A DNA stretch of 64,000 nucleotides from an uncultured Oscillospiraceae bacterium. Its GTDB lineage: Bacteria > Bacillota > Clostridia > Oscillospirales > Ruminococcaceae. A program made the translations under genes and the position numbers. This document shows positions 1 through 8,007 of the stretch, piece by piece (the first letter of the stretch is position 1; each line of letters begins with the position of its first letter). The DNA lies in NCBI GenBank assembly GCA_947522735.1, contig CANNTZ010000006.1, positions 5,027 through 69,026 on the forward strand, read 5' to 3'. The notes below the pieces were generated by a model that was not told the origin of the DNA, ran no database searches, and saw only the letters and a program-made list of their open reading frames with translations.

Positions 1-35
1 TTTACGCCGCGCCTTTACAATGGGCGCGGCTCGTA

Positions 36-64
36 TTTACTTTGGCGACGTTTAGGAGTATAAT
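36..64 (+). promoter_or_regulatory. sigma-A-type promoter of pepF
   Basis: TTTACT at 36-41 and a perfect TATAAT at 59-64 are separated by 17 bp. They lie about 40 bp upstream of the pepF start, so this is the likely promoter of that gene. Confidence 0.7.
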
Positions 65-106
65 AGCATTATACCCCCAAATATAACCTGAAAGGATGAA
101 ACGAGC

Positions 107-1879
107 ATGGACAATTCCATGAAATGGGACCTGCGCAGAATGTTCCCCACCGACGGCGACTGGCGTGAGAAGCTTGCCGTAACGATGAAAGAGGTGGACG
201 AGCTCGCCGCGCGCGAGGGCAGGCTCGCCGAGAGCGCCGAGAGCCTCGAAAGCGCGCTCAGGCTCTACTACAGCATCTCCGAAAAGCTCTACGACCTCGC
301 CGTATTTTCCAATTCCAATCTGGATCAGGATATGTCCGATTCGGCGGCAAAGGAGCTGAACGAGTGCTTTGTCAGTGCAGCCACCGCCGCCGGCGAAAAG
401 CTCTCCTTCCTTGCGCCGGAGCTGATGCGGGAGAGCTATGAGAAATATCTCGTATACTGCGGCGAAAACCCCGGACTGAAGCTCTACGACGCGCTGGCGC
501 GGGATTTCTTCGCCAAAAAGGAACACATCCTCTCCGGCGAGCAGGAGACGCTGCTCGTCCGCATGAGCGACGTCGGCTCCTGCTTTTCCAAAATATTTGA
601 CGACCTGACAGTCAATGATATCGAGTTTCCGACGGTCAAGGATCCGGACGGAAACGACTTCCGCGCCATCGACGCAAACTACGGCGTGGCCCTCACCAGC
701 CACGACCGCGCTTTCCGCGAACGCTTTTTCAAGGCGCTGCTGGGCACATACAAAAAGCATCGCAACACCCTGACCTCCTGCTACTACGGCTCGGTCAAAA
801 ACGACGTTTTCACCGCGAAGAGCCGCCGCTATGCCAACGCGCGCGCAATGTCGCTCTCCGAGAATTTCATTCCGGAGAAGGTCTACGACAACCTTGTTGC
901 CACCGTCCGCAGCAACGCCGAGCCGCTTCATGATTACGTCGAGCTGCGTCGAGAGGTGCTCGGGCTTGACGCCGTGCATTTTTACGACCTGTTCGCGCCG
1001 ATAGTCAGGGATGTCGATCACAAATATACCTATGAGGAGGCGCAGGAGCTGGTGCTCAAGGCGACCGCCGTGCTCGGCGACGACTATACTGCCCTGCTGC
1101 GCCGCGCCTTTGCTGAGCGCTGGATCGACGTCTATCCTGCCGACAACAAGCAGAGCGGCGCCTATTCTACCGGCTCGTACACCTCGTCGCCATATGTCCT
1201 GCTCAATTTTACCGGGACTCTCGACGACGTGTTCACCCTCGCGCACGAGCTGGGACATTCGATGCACACATGGTTCTCCACACACAATCAGCCGTTTGAA
1301 TATTATGAGTACAGCCTGTTCTGCGCCGAGGTCGCCTCTACGCTCAACGAGCAGCTGCTCAGCGACTATCTCTACCGCCGCGCCGAAAGCGACGACGAGC
1401 GTGCGATGCTGCTGGACAAGCGTCTGAACGATCTGCGCTCCACCTTCTACCGCCAGACGATGTTTGCCGATTTTGAAAAGCAGGCGCATGAGCTGGTCGA
1501 GGCGGGAGTGCCGCTTATACCGGACGCGCTCGAAGGGCTGCACGGCGAGCTGAACCGGATCTATTACGGCGAAGGGTTTGTCATTGACGATGAGCTGCGC
1601 TCCGAATGGTCCCGCATCCCACACTTTTACCGCGCCTTCTACGTCTATCAATATGCGACCGGTATCTCCGCTGCGACGGCGCTTGCAAAGCGCATACTGA
1701 CGCTCGGCGCGCCCGCTGTCGCCGATTATCGCAAATTCCTCTCCGGCGGCTCCAGCCTGCATCCGATCGACATGCTGCGCGTTGCGGGCGTCGATATGGA
1801 ATCCCCGAAGCCGATACTCGACGCAATCGAGGAATTCAACGATACGCTTGCAAAGCTGCGCCCTCTGCTCAAAAAATAA
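107..1879 (+). CDS. pepF: oligoendopeptidase F, M3 family zinc peptidase
   Basis: 590 residues, the usual length for PepF, which is a cytosolic metallopeptidase that cuts short peptides (about 7-17 residues). The zinc site is visible: HELGH at residues 380-384 supplies two histidine ligands and the catalytic Glu381, and Glu408 in CAEVAS is the third ligand. The preceding helical region and the C-terminal tyrosine-rich stretch (HFYRAFYVYQYATG) are typical of the M3B fold. The ATG at 107 follows an AAAGGA ribosome site by about ten bases. The gene is monocistronic, with its own promoter upstream and a bidirectional terminator just after the stop. No signal peptide is seen. Likely role: recycling of peptides produced by other proteases. 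Confidence 0.95.
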   Translation: MDNSMKWDLRRMFPTDGDWREKLAVTMKEVDELAAREGRLAESAESLESALRLYYSISEKLYDLAVFSNSNLDQDMSDSAAKELNECFVSAATAAGEKLSFLAPELMRESYEKYLVYCGENPGLKLYDALARDFFAKKEHILSGEQETLLVRMSDVGSCFSKIFDDLTVNDIEFPTVKDPDGNDFRAIDANYGVALTSHDRAFRERFFKALLGTYKKHRNTLTSCYYGSVKNDVFTAKSRRYANARAMSLSENFIPEKVYDNLVATVRSNAEPLHDYVELRREVLGLDAVHFYDLFAPIVRDVDHKYTYEEAQELVLKATAVLGDDYTALLRRAFAERWIDVYPADNKQSGAYSTGSYTSSPYVLLNFTGTLDDVFTLAHELGHSMHTWFSTHNQPFEYYEYSLFCAEVASTLNEQLLSDYLYRRAESDDERAMLLDKRLNDLRSTFYRQTMFADFEKQAHELVEAGVPLIPDALEGLHGELNRIYYGEGFVIDDELRSEWSRIPHFYRAFYVYQYATGISAATALAKRILTLGAPAVADYRKFLSGGSSLHPIDMLRVAGVDMESPKPILDAIEEFNDTLAKLRPLLKK

Positions 1880-1888
1880 AATATTGCT

Positions 1889-1935
1889 AAAAAATCCGCA
1901 GTCGGGGGAAATTTCTCCGGACTGCGGATTTTTTA
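1889..1935. terminator. bidirectional rho-independent terminator
   Basis: A perfect stem (AAATCCGCAGTC pairing with GACTGCGGATTT) has an A-run on the left and a T-run on the right. It can therefore stop both the pepF transcript and the convergent VWA-gene transcript. Confidence 0.85.
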
Positions 1936-2592
1936 TCACTTTTTTTCCTGCTTGCGGCTTGCGTAATCCGCGTCGATGCGGCGTTTCCACGTGCGGCCAA
2001 GCGGTGCGCTGCACCGGACTGAGGAGACGGCCTCGCTGATGACCTCATAGTTCAGCGCGGTTCCGGCGCTGTCGCAGTTATAGTTGACCGCGCGATCCTC
2101 GTCGATGCCGAAGCGTCTCGCGGTCTCGACGGCGTCGATGTTTGCTCCAAGAAACAGGAATTCCCAGCCGTATTTAGACCTCTGCCGCTCGATGAGCTCC
2201 CGGACGCGTTCGGCGGAATAGAAGCGGCTTGCGTTTTCCATGCCGTCGGTGGTGATGACGAACAGCGTGTGCTCCGGCAGATCCTCGGCACGCGCGTACT
2301 TGTGGACGTTGCCGATGTGCTTTATCGCGTCGCCTAAGGCGTCGAGCAGCGCCGTACAGCCGCCGGGAACGTAGTCGGCCCTCGTCAGCGGACGGACGTC
2401 GCGGATGCTCACGCGGTCGTGGACCACCTCGCTTGCGTTGTTGAACATGACGGTGGAGACGAGCGCCTCGCCGTCGTTTTCCCTCTGTCGCTCGAGCATT
2501 GAGTTGAAGCCGCCGATGGTGTCGGTCTCAAGCCCGCTCATTGAGCCGCTGCGGTCAAGGATGAATACTATTTCGGTAAGATTCTTTTTCAT
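1936..2592 (-). CDS. von Willebrand factor A (VWA) domain protein
   Basis: 218 residues. The whole protein is one VWA domain: the MIDAS metal site DRSGS lies near residue 13 (FILDRSGSMSG), the conserved threonine near residue 72 and TTDGMEN near residue 120. It resembles stand-alone TerY-type VWA proteins, which act as metal-dependent protein-binding modules. The ATG at 2592 is preferred because GGAGG lies seven bases upstream; a TTG fifteen bases earlier would overlap that site. No signal peptide or membrane segment is present, so the protein is probably cytosolic. The gene lies 170 bp downstream of the macro-domain gene on the same strand, and the two may form a functional pair. The ligand is unknown. 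Confidence 0.85.
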   Translation of the reverse strand: MKKNLTEIVFILDRSGSMSGLETDTIGGFNSMLERQRENDGEALVSTVMFNNASEVVHDRVSIRDVRPLTRADYVPGGCTALLDALGDAIKHIGNVHKYARAEDLPEHTLFVITTDGMENASRFYSAERVRELIERQRSKYGWEFLFLGANIDAVETARRFGIDEDRAVNYNCDSAGTALNYEVISEAVSSVRCSAPLGRTWKRRIDADYASRKQEKK

Positions 2593-2613
2593 TTGCGTTA
2601 CCTCCAATAACCT

Positions 2614-2763
2614 TTATTGTTTATTACAATTAAGATTATATCGGATAACGTCGGACGCGTGGTCGCTTGCGAAGCGACAAATCAGCGCCGCCTTGTCGCC
2701 GCCGTAGCGGGCGGTATTATCCTGGTATAGAGCGATCCGCAGCCGCTTTATCGTCCTCTGCGT
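2614..2763 (-). other. coding-like in-frame extension after the macro-domain stop
   Basis: After the TGA that ends the macro-domain gene, the same frame stays open for 49 codons up to TAA. Codon use is GC-rich in third positions, like the neighbours. It contains TARYGGDKAALI, which faintly recalls the GGDEF signature, but the piece is far too short for that domain. No start codon lies inside it; a GTG overlaps the TGA but opens a different frame that stops after 15 codons. It may be a decayed gene end or a chance open frame. Confidence 0.25.
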
Positions 2764-3771
2764 TCACGCCCCGATCAGGCTCTGGTCGAACGCGAACAGC
2801 GCCTCGTTTATCTCAAACACGTTGTAATTTCCGCGCTCCACGAAATATTCCACGATGATATCGAACTTATTGGAGCGGGAGAGCGCAAAGCCCGCCTTCA
2901 TCAGCATGTCGCGAAGCTCGTCCGGAGGCAGCTCCAGCGCCAGTGCAAAGGCAATGACCGTCGGCTTGGAGGGCCTGTAGCCGCTGTCGCTGCGTATCTT
3001 CGAGAACAGCTTGCGGTCGATGTTCGCCTTTTTGTAGCATTGCGCGTCGGTCATGCCGCGCTCGTCAATCTTGCGCAGCAGCATCTCGGAAAAGCTCTCG
3101 TCAAGATTTTTCACGGCCTCGTCAAGGGTGTCCGCCTTGAATGCAAGCGCCCCCGCTGTGGAATCCTCAAATACGCAGACCGGCGCAGACGCCTTGCAAA
3201 GCCTGGCCCGGCGCGCGTTCTCGGCGCGGGAGTCCGCGTGCGTTTCCACGTAGCGCTCGTCGATATACGCGGCGATCCCGGCATAGAGCCTGCTGCCAAT
3301 CCGGTACGCCGCGCGGTCGAACACTACAATGTAGACGGTCATGTCGTTGTCGGCGAGAAACTCGCTTATGGTATCGACCGCGACGCGAAGCGCCTGATCC
3401 TTCGGATAGCCGAAAATGCCGGAGGATATCAGCGGGAACGCAACGCTCTCGCAGCGATGCTCCCTTGCGAGAGCGAGCGAATTTTTGTAGCAGGCGGTGA
3501 GCAGCTCCCGTTCACGGTGTGCGCCGCCGCGCCAGACGGGGCCGACAGTGTGTATGACGTAGCTGCAGGGCAGACGGTAGCCACGCGTCAGCCTTGCGCC
3601 GCCCGTCTCGCAGCCGCCAAGAGACCGGCATTCCGCCAGCAGCTCCGGACCGGCGGCGCGGTGGATGCAGCCGTCCACGCCGCCCCCGCCGAGCAGCGAG
3701 GGGCTCGCGGCGTTGACAATGGCGTCCACACGCATCCTGGTTATATCGTTTCTGATTATCTGAAGCGGCAT
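2764..3771 (-). CDS. macro domain protein with C-terminal HTH-like domain
   Basis: 335 residues. The N-terminal half (about 1-170) is a MacroD-type macro domain: AIVNAAS with the substrate-binding Asn near residue 20, GGGGVDGCIHRAAG with the catalytic Asp near 33, and ISSGIFGYP near 120. This class removes ADP-ribose or acetyl groups from O-acetyl-ADP-ribose and ADP-ribosylated acidic residues. After a linker, residues about 220-330 form a helical domain with a Cro/C1-like pattern (YKKANIDRKLFSKIRSD, then KPTVIAFALALEL), which suggests a helix-turn-helix. The fusion could tie ADP-ribose signals to DNA or protein binding, but that is inference. The start follows GGAGG. The VWA gene follows downstream on the same strand. 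Confidence 0.88.
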   Translation of the reverse strand: MPLQIIRNDITRMRVDAIVNAASPSLLGGGGVDGCIHRAAGPELLAECRSLGGCETGGARLTRGYRLPCSYVIHTVGPVWRGGAHRERELLTACYKNSLALAREHRCESVAFPLISSGIFGYPKDQALRVAVDTISEFLADNDMTVYIVVFDRAAYRIGSRLYAGIAAYIDERYVETHADSRAENARRARLCKASAPVCVFEDSTAGALAFKADTLDEAVKNLDESFSEMLLRKIDERGMTDAQCYKKANIDRKLFSKIRSDSGYRPSKPTVIAFALALELPPDELRDMLMKAGFALSRSNKFDIIVEYFVERGNYNVFEINEALFAFDQSLIGA

Positions 3772-4013
3772 TGCTACCTCCCTGTTGTTTTTCCGGCGCT
3801 TGCTCCGGCTGGCCTTGCCATCATCAGGTCAAGGCCGTATACGAATGTGGCCTGCGGCAAAAAGCCCGCGGAGAGCGGCTTCATATCGGCTGCGGCGGGA
3901 TTGCTCAGCGTCGTGAACAAAGGCGGCGACTTGATATGGAAAAGACCGCTTCCCGGCCCGCGCCGGAACAATATTGGAGCCGATTAGGGCTTTTCTCATT
4001 GCAAGGATTATTT

Positions 4014-4556
4014 TCAGCTTATGCTCTCTCCCGTTTTTCGTGCTTTTTCCAGCGCCGGGTGACCGGCGATGTCTCCGGCGTCGTTCACGCCGCCCGCAAA
4101 CACCGTCCCGGCGAGGCGGCATTTTTCGTAGCAGACAATCCAGCCGTTCAGCCCGTTTATCGCCCCGGAAGCCACGCCGTCGCCGTCGTCAGCGGCGGTT
4201 GAAAGCAGATATATCTCGCGGAAGGCGTAATCGGAGGAAAACAGTGGGTTCGCGCGGTCGAGCAGAGTTTTCATCTGGCCGCTCATCTCGTAATAATATA
4301 TGGGCGTTGCAAAGACGACGACGTCGGAAACGCGCATGAGCTCGGCGATATCGACGGCATCGTCGCGTATCGCACAGCGCCCGAGCGTCTGACATGACAG
4401 ACAGCCCCTGCAAAAGGCGATGCTTTTGCCGCGGAGGGAGACGAGCTCGACGGAGTTTCCGGCGGCCCTGGCGCCCTCGGCAAACGCCGCCGCGAGAGTC
4501 TCGGAATTGCTGTGTTCGCGCAGGCTGGTGCTGATGATGAGAATTTTTTTAGCCAT
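4014..4556 (-). CDS. NAD(P)H-dependent FMN reductase-like flavodoxin-fold protein
   Basis: 180 residues. The N-terminus IISTSLREHSNSETLA is the phosphate-binding loop of the flavodoxin/NADPH-dependent FMN reductase family, ATPIYYYEMSGQMKTLLDR is the second FMN-contacting segment, and CRGCLSC near residue 50 is typical of the iron-sulfur flavoprotein-like subgroup found in anaerobes. Likely role: a cytosolic FMN-binding oxidoreductase of unknown substrate. The start follows GGAGG. The gene stands alone. About 240 bp between it and the macro-domain gene hold nothing I recognise. Confidence 0.85.
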   Translation of the reverse strand: MAKKILIISTSLREHSNSETLAAAFAEGARAAGNSVELVSLRGKSIAFCRGCLSCQTLGRCAIRDDAVDIAELMRVSDVVVFATPIYYYEMSGQMKTLLDRANPLFSSDYAFREIYLLSTAADDGDGVASGAINGLNGWIVCYEKCRLAGTVFAGGVNDAGDIAGHPALEKARKTGESIS

Positions 4557-4676
4557 GACTGACCTCCGTTAAGGCGGCGCGGCGGAAGAACGCTCCCGCA
4601 AAACGCCGCGGATATCTTTATATTTACGATACCATGTCCGGCGGCGGATGTCAAGCCCACGCGCCGGACAGCGCAG

Positions 4677-4713
4677 AAAAGGCGGTGCGCCCGCGTGGAG
4701 CGCACCGCCTTAA
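4677..4713 (-). terminator. rho-independent terminator of the aminotransferase operon
   Basis: An inverted repeat (AAGGCGGTGCGC pairing with GCGCACCGCCTT) is followed on the minus strand by TTTT. It lies just after the stop of the DegT aminotransferase gene. Confidence 0.75.
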
Positions 4714-4737
4714 AGGGGGAGGGAGATATCGATACCG

Positions 4738-5907
4738 TTATTTGCGGGCAGCCGCCTTACAGGCTTCGATGAGCTTGCTTATCTGCTCCTCGTCCCAGTC
4801 GGGATTGAGGGAGATATAGACGGTGCGGGAGAGGATGTCGTTGGTCTTGGGCAGACTGTTTTTGTCGTATTTGGTGAGGTTGAGCTTTGCGTTTTCGGCC
4901 ATTTTGTACGGGTTGACGGCGTCGCAGTGACCGCCGCGGTGCTCAATGACCGGATCCCAGTTGTAGTAGACGTGCTTGCCGCTGTCGATGGGCAGCCAAC
5001 CGCCGGGAACAGCCTCGGCAAACGCTCTCGCCTTGTCCTCGCAGCAGAAGCGGAAGGGCAGGGTGGTGCCGCAGTCGCCCTCGATATCGTGCGACGGAGC
5101 GAATTGGATACCGTCCACGCCCTCAAGCGCGTTCATGAGGGTTTTCTTTATGCGGCGCAGATCGGCAAGGATGCCGTCCATGCGCTGGAGCTGTACGCGC
5201 ATGAAGGCGCCGAAGAGCTCGCCGACGCGCAGCTGAGTGCCGCAGAACACCGGCTCATGCAGGTCGCCGGCATAGGGACGGAAGCATGCGCCGCCGTCGT
5301 GATAGATGAGCGCGCGCTCGTAGATCTTGTCGCTGTTGGTGACGACCGCACCGCCCTCACCGAAGGAGATGACCTTGAAATAGTTGTAGCTGAACGCTCC
5401 GGCGTCTCCGATGCTGCCAAGGCGCTTGCCCTTGTAGCTGCCGCCGTCCGCCTGACAGGCGTCCTCGATTATCATGATGCCGTGCTTGTCGGCGAGCGCC
5501 TTGAGACCGTCAAGGTTACAGGGGAAGCCGCAGATGTGAACCGGGGCGACGGCCTTGGTGTACTTGCTGATCTTCTTCTCAACGTCGGCGACGTCGATGG
5601 TGCAGGTCTCGTCGCACTCGGCGAGAACAGGAATAGCGCCGACGGCGAGAACCGCCATCGCTGTGGCCATAAAGGTGTAGCCCGGAACGATGACCTCGTC
5701 TCCGGGGCCGATGCCCGCGCCGACCATTGCGGCGATGAGAGCGCCGGTGCCGCCGGAGACCGCCAGCGCGTTCTTCACGCCGGTGACCGCAGCAAGCTCG
5801 CGCTCAAAGTGCTCGACTTCCTTCGCGCCGTCGTTGGAGCGGAAAAGCTGCTTACTGTCTATAACGCGTTTCAGGGCGTCAAGTTCTTCCTGACCCATTC
5901 TATACAT
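4738..5907 (-). CDS. DegT/DnrJ/EryC1/StrS family aminotransferase
   Basis: 389 residues, a usual length for this PLP-dependent family of sugar and cyclitol aminotransferases. Visible motifs: SGGTGAL (51-57) for cofactor phosphate binding, IIEDACQA with Asp149 contacting the pyridine nitrogen, and the Schiff-base lysine as Lys178 in NYFKVISFGEGG. The family transfers an amino group from glutamate or glutamine to keto-sugars or ketocyclitols. GGAGGT precedes the ATG. It is the second gene of an operon with the IolE-like TIM-barrel gene 38 bp upstream. That pairing suggests amination of a keto-inositol or keto-sugar made by the neighbour, but the substrate cannot be fixed from sequence. A terminator follows. 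Confidence 0.9.
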   Translation of the reverse strand: MYRMGQEELDALKRVIDSKQLFRSNDGAKEVEHFERELAAVTGVKNALAVSGGTGALIAAMVGAGIGPGDEVIVPGYTFMATAMAVLAVGAIPVLAECDETCTIDVADVEKKISKYTKAVAPVHICGFPCNLDGLKALADKHGIMIIEDACQADGGSYKGKRLGSIGDAGAFSYNYFKVISFGEGGAVVTNSDKIYERALIYHDGGACFRPYAGDLHEPVFCGTQLRVGELFGAFMRVQLQRMDGILADLRRIKKTLMNALEGVDGIQFAPSHDIEGDCGTTLPFRFCCEDKARAFAEAVPGGWLPIDSGKHVYYNWDPVIEHRGGHCDAVNPYKMAENAKLNLTKYDKNSLPKTNDILSRTVYISLNPDWDEEQISKLIEACKAAARK

Positions 5908-5945
5908 TATGGATTACCTCCGTTTATCTGTTTTTGCGTTGCGGT

Positions 5946-6755
5946 TTACCAGTTCTCCTTGAGGAACTTCATGGTCATCTCGGAGCTGATCTTGTTGCTG
6001 AAACGGCTGCGGTCAAGCTCTGCACAGAGGAAGCCGTCGTAGTTGACGCTCTTGAGAACATTGAACACGCCCTTAAAGTCGACGTTGCCCTCGCCAAGCT
6101 CGCGGAAGTTGGAGTAGACCTCCTTGCCCTCCTCCATGCCCTCGGATTCGAGAGAGGTGTCGGTCTTGATGTCCTTGAGGTGGGTGAAGCCGACGCGATC
6201 CTTGTACTTTTCGATAATCTCAACAGGGTTGCCGCCGCCAGCGGTGATGTGAGCGGTGTCCGGGCAGAAGCCGATCTCGTCAGGGTCGGTGTTTTGCAGG
6301 ATAAAGTCGATGTCGCTGGGGATCATGCAGGTGGTATTATAGTGCGGATGCACGCAGGGACGAATTCCGTAGGGCTTGCAGATCTTACCGATTTTGGTGA
6401 TGGTTTCGAGGGCGTAGCGAAGCTCCTCGTCGTTAGCGCTGCGTCCGAAAACGCCGCAGGCCTGAACGGTGATGAGCTTCATGCCGAACTCGAGCATAAA
6501 GGGGATCTTGGCCTCCACGTCGTCAAGGTCGTTTTCCTTGGTCCCGTTGAGATGAAAGTAAGCTCCGGTCGGGGCCACATCATATTTTGCAAGGATCTCG
6601 CGAAGCTCGGCCTTGTCGTCCTTGAAAACATCGATAAAGGGCTTGGTGCTCTCAAAATACTTGTAGCCGACCTCGGAGATCTCCTTGCATGCAGTGATTA
6701 CACTCTCCTTATCTCCACCCCACTGCCAAATCGTATAAGCAAACTTTGCCGCCAT
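5946..6755 (-). CDS. sugar phosphate isomerase/epimerase-like TIM barrel (IolE/xylose isomerase-like AP2 fold)
   Basis: 269 residues covering a complete AP-endonuclease-2/xylose isomerase-like barrel. Metal- and substrate-binding segments are readable: CVHPHYNTT near residue 133, GFCPDTAH near 167, THLKDIK near 195, and GEGNVDF near 223. These match inosose dehydratase (IolE) and hydroxypyruvate isomerase-type enzymes, which isomerise or dehydrate sugar-like ketones using a divalent metal. The ATG follows AAAGGAG. The gene leads a two-gene operon with the DegT aminotransferase, with a near-consensus promoter upstream. The exact reaction is not determined. Confidence 0.85.
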   Translation of the reverse strand: MAAKFAYTIWQWGGDKESVITACKEISEVGYKYFESTKPFIDVFKDDKAELREILAKYDVAPTGAYFHLNGTKENDLDDVEAKIPFMLEFGMKLITVQACGVFGRSANDEELRYALETITKIGKICKPYGIRPCVHPHYNTTCMIPSDIDFILQNTDPDEIGFCPDTAHITAGGGNPVEIIEKYKDRVGFTHLKDIKTDTSLESEGMEEGKEVYSNFRELGEGNVDFKGVFNVLKSVNYDGFLCAELDRSRFSNKISSEMTMKFLKENW

Positions 6756-6791
6756 TTGTATCGCTCCTTTTTAGTAATTTCTTTTGATTTA

Positions 6792-6821
6792 ATTATAATA
6801 CATATATATAATTAAAGTCAA
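6792..6821 (-). promoter_or_regulatory. sigma-A-type promoter of the TIM-barrel/aminotransferase operon
   Basis: On the minus strand TTGACT (6816-6821) and TATAAT (6792-6797) are 18 bp apart, about 40 bp upstream of the start codon at 6755. Confidence 0.75.
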
Positions 6822-7093
6822 GTGGAAAAACGCATTTTATATAAAAATTTTTGCGCGCAGAAAACGCTTTTGCGGCTGCCCTCAGCGTCCGCTGATGAGA
6901 GGCTTGCTTTGTGTCCGTTTCAGCATCACCGTTTTTTCGGAGGGGCTTTGTTTTGCCGTCCGTATCGCTTCGGCACGCCGGACAAACCGATTTAGCCATT
7001 AGTAATATTTACATAGGAGGTTTGGTATGATAAAATCAAATTAAACAGATTATCACGAGAGGTGAGGTCTGACAAAATTGTGAGGAGGATGTT

Positions 7094-7447
7094 ATGAAAA
7101 AGGTATTTGCAATGCTTTTGGCGGCAGTTGTGCTCTGCTCTGTGTTTGCTGTGACCGCACTTGCGGACAACAGCAATCAAAATCAGAACAGCCCAATTGA
7201 TCCGAATCAGCCCCCGGTGATCATCGTTGATGGTGACAACGATGAGGACGATAACGAGGAGCTCGAGTCCAGATGGGACGGCAGGAACCCCGAGGGCGAC
7301 CGCGACACATGGGGACATGTCGGAATGACCGATAAGGAATCCCCCGCAACCGGCGACAGCCTTATCTTCCCGGCGGCGTTCGTTCTGCTCTCCGGAGCTG
7401 TGATTAGCGTCATAGCCATAAACGGTAAAAAGAAAAAGGGCAAATAA
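7094..7447 (+). CDS. small SPATG-anchored cell-surface protein
   Basis: 117 residues. A signal peptide occupies residues 1-24 (KK, hydrophobic core, cleavage after TALA). The mature part is short, rich in Asn, Pro and Asp/Glu, and without a recognised domain. At the C-terminus SPATG (83-87) is followed by a hydrophobic segment (90-110) and a lysine tail. This is the layout of a sortase cell-wall sorting signal, with the (S/N)PxTG form used in Clostridia. It is probably exported and covalently attached to peptidoglycan. No sortase gene is in the window. A GGAGG site precedes the ATG and a strong terminator follows. The function is unknown. Confidence 0.8.
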   Translation: MKKVFAMLLAAVVLCSVFAVTALADNSNQNQNSPIDPNQPPVIIVDGDNDEDDNEELESRWDGRNPEGDRDTWGHVGMTDKESPATGDSLIFPAAFVLLSGAVISVIAINGKKKKGK

Positions 7448-7467
7448 TTAAGCTGTATAAAGCGCTT

Positions 7468-7499
7468 ATCCCCGAAAGAATGTCTTTCGGGGATTTTTT
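7468..7499 (+). terminator. rho-independent terminator
   Basis: CCCCGAAAG pairs with CTTTCGGGG and is followed by TTTTTT. It ends the transcript of the SPATG protein gene. Confidence 0.9.
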
Positions 7500-7594
7500 G
7501 CGCCAATGGACGATATCGCGCCGCTGCGCGGATACCTGATTGATATACTAATCGCAATATAGCATTAGCGATATACAAATAGTATGCGAAGGGG

Positions 7595-8007
7595 GCGAAA
7601 TTTGCAGCGTTCTGGCGTATGGCGCGGCGATTATCCGGCTAACCGGCATTTTCGGCGGTGCGATTGCGGCAAGAGCCAAGAGACGGCAAGAGCCAACGGA
7701 TATCGTCGATTGTTATACTGTGAGTAATATATAATAGCAGAATATACAGAGCGGCGGCGAAAATTATCGAAAGGCAGAGAGTGATGAGAGGCTGGAGGAC
7801 AAAAGAGGCGAAATTTGCAGCGTTTTGGCGCATGGTGCGGCGATTATTCGGCTAACCGGCATTTTCGGCGGTGCGATTGTGGCAAGAGCTAAGAGACGGC
7901 ATGAGCCAACGGATATCGTCGATTGTTATACTGTGAGTAATATATAATAGCAGAATATACAGAGCGGCGGCGAAAATTATCGAAAGGCAGAGAGTGATGA
8001 GAGGCTG
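7595..8007. repeat. tandem direct repeat, two 200-bp copies offset by 213 bp
   Basis: Copy one is 7595-7794 and copy two is 7808-8007. I count about seven mismatches, so identity is about 96%. The unit holds the last 50 or so codons of the SpoVB-like gene plus about 50 bp beyond its stop codon. Copy two belongs to the intact gene end; copy one is the downstream duplicate. Confidence 0.9.
7639..7833 (-). pseudogene. duplicated 3' fragment of the SpoVB-like gene
   Basis: An open frame of 64 codons repeats the final transmembrane segment and tail of the upstream flippase (from PLITLCLS to the NRTAENAG end). Only a few residues differ: Met to Leu, Ser to Gly, His to Arg. Its ATG lies in the 3' flank of the full gene, with no clear ribosome site. 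It is most likely a non-functional by-product of the tandem duplication, although a one-helix membrane micro-protein cannot be excluded. Confidence 0.75.

Noticed and set aside
2..2014. A 670-codon open frame on the minus strand
   Set aside because: Antisense of pepF, crossing a clear terminator.
3774..3971. 65-codon minus-strand frame between the macro and flavoprotein genes
   Set aside because: No ribosome site, no motif and low-complexity composition.
6793..6999. A 68-codon minus-strand frame starting MAKSVCPACRSD
   Set aside because: It has no ribosome site and overlaps the promoter of the TIM-barrel operon. The CxxC is not part of a full zinc ribbon.
7027..7044. A five-codon frame (MIKSN) after AGGAGG upstream of the SPATG gene
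   Set aside because: The ribosome site is good, but the product is too short to support; it might be a leader or a relic, with nothing to decide.
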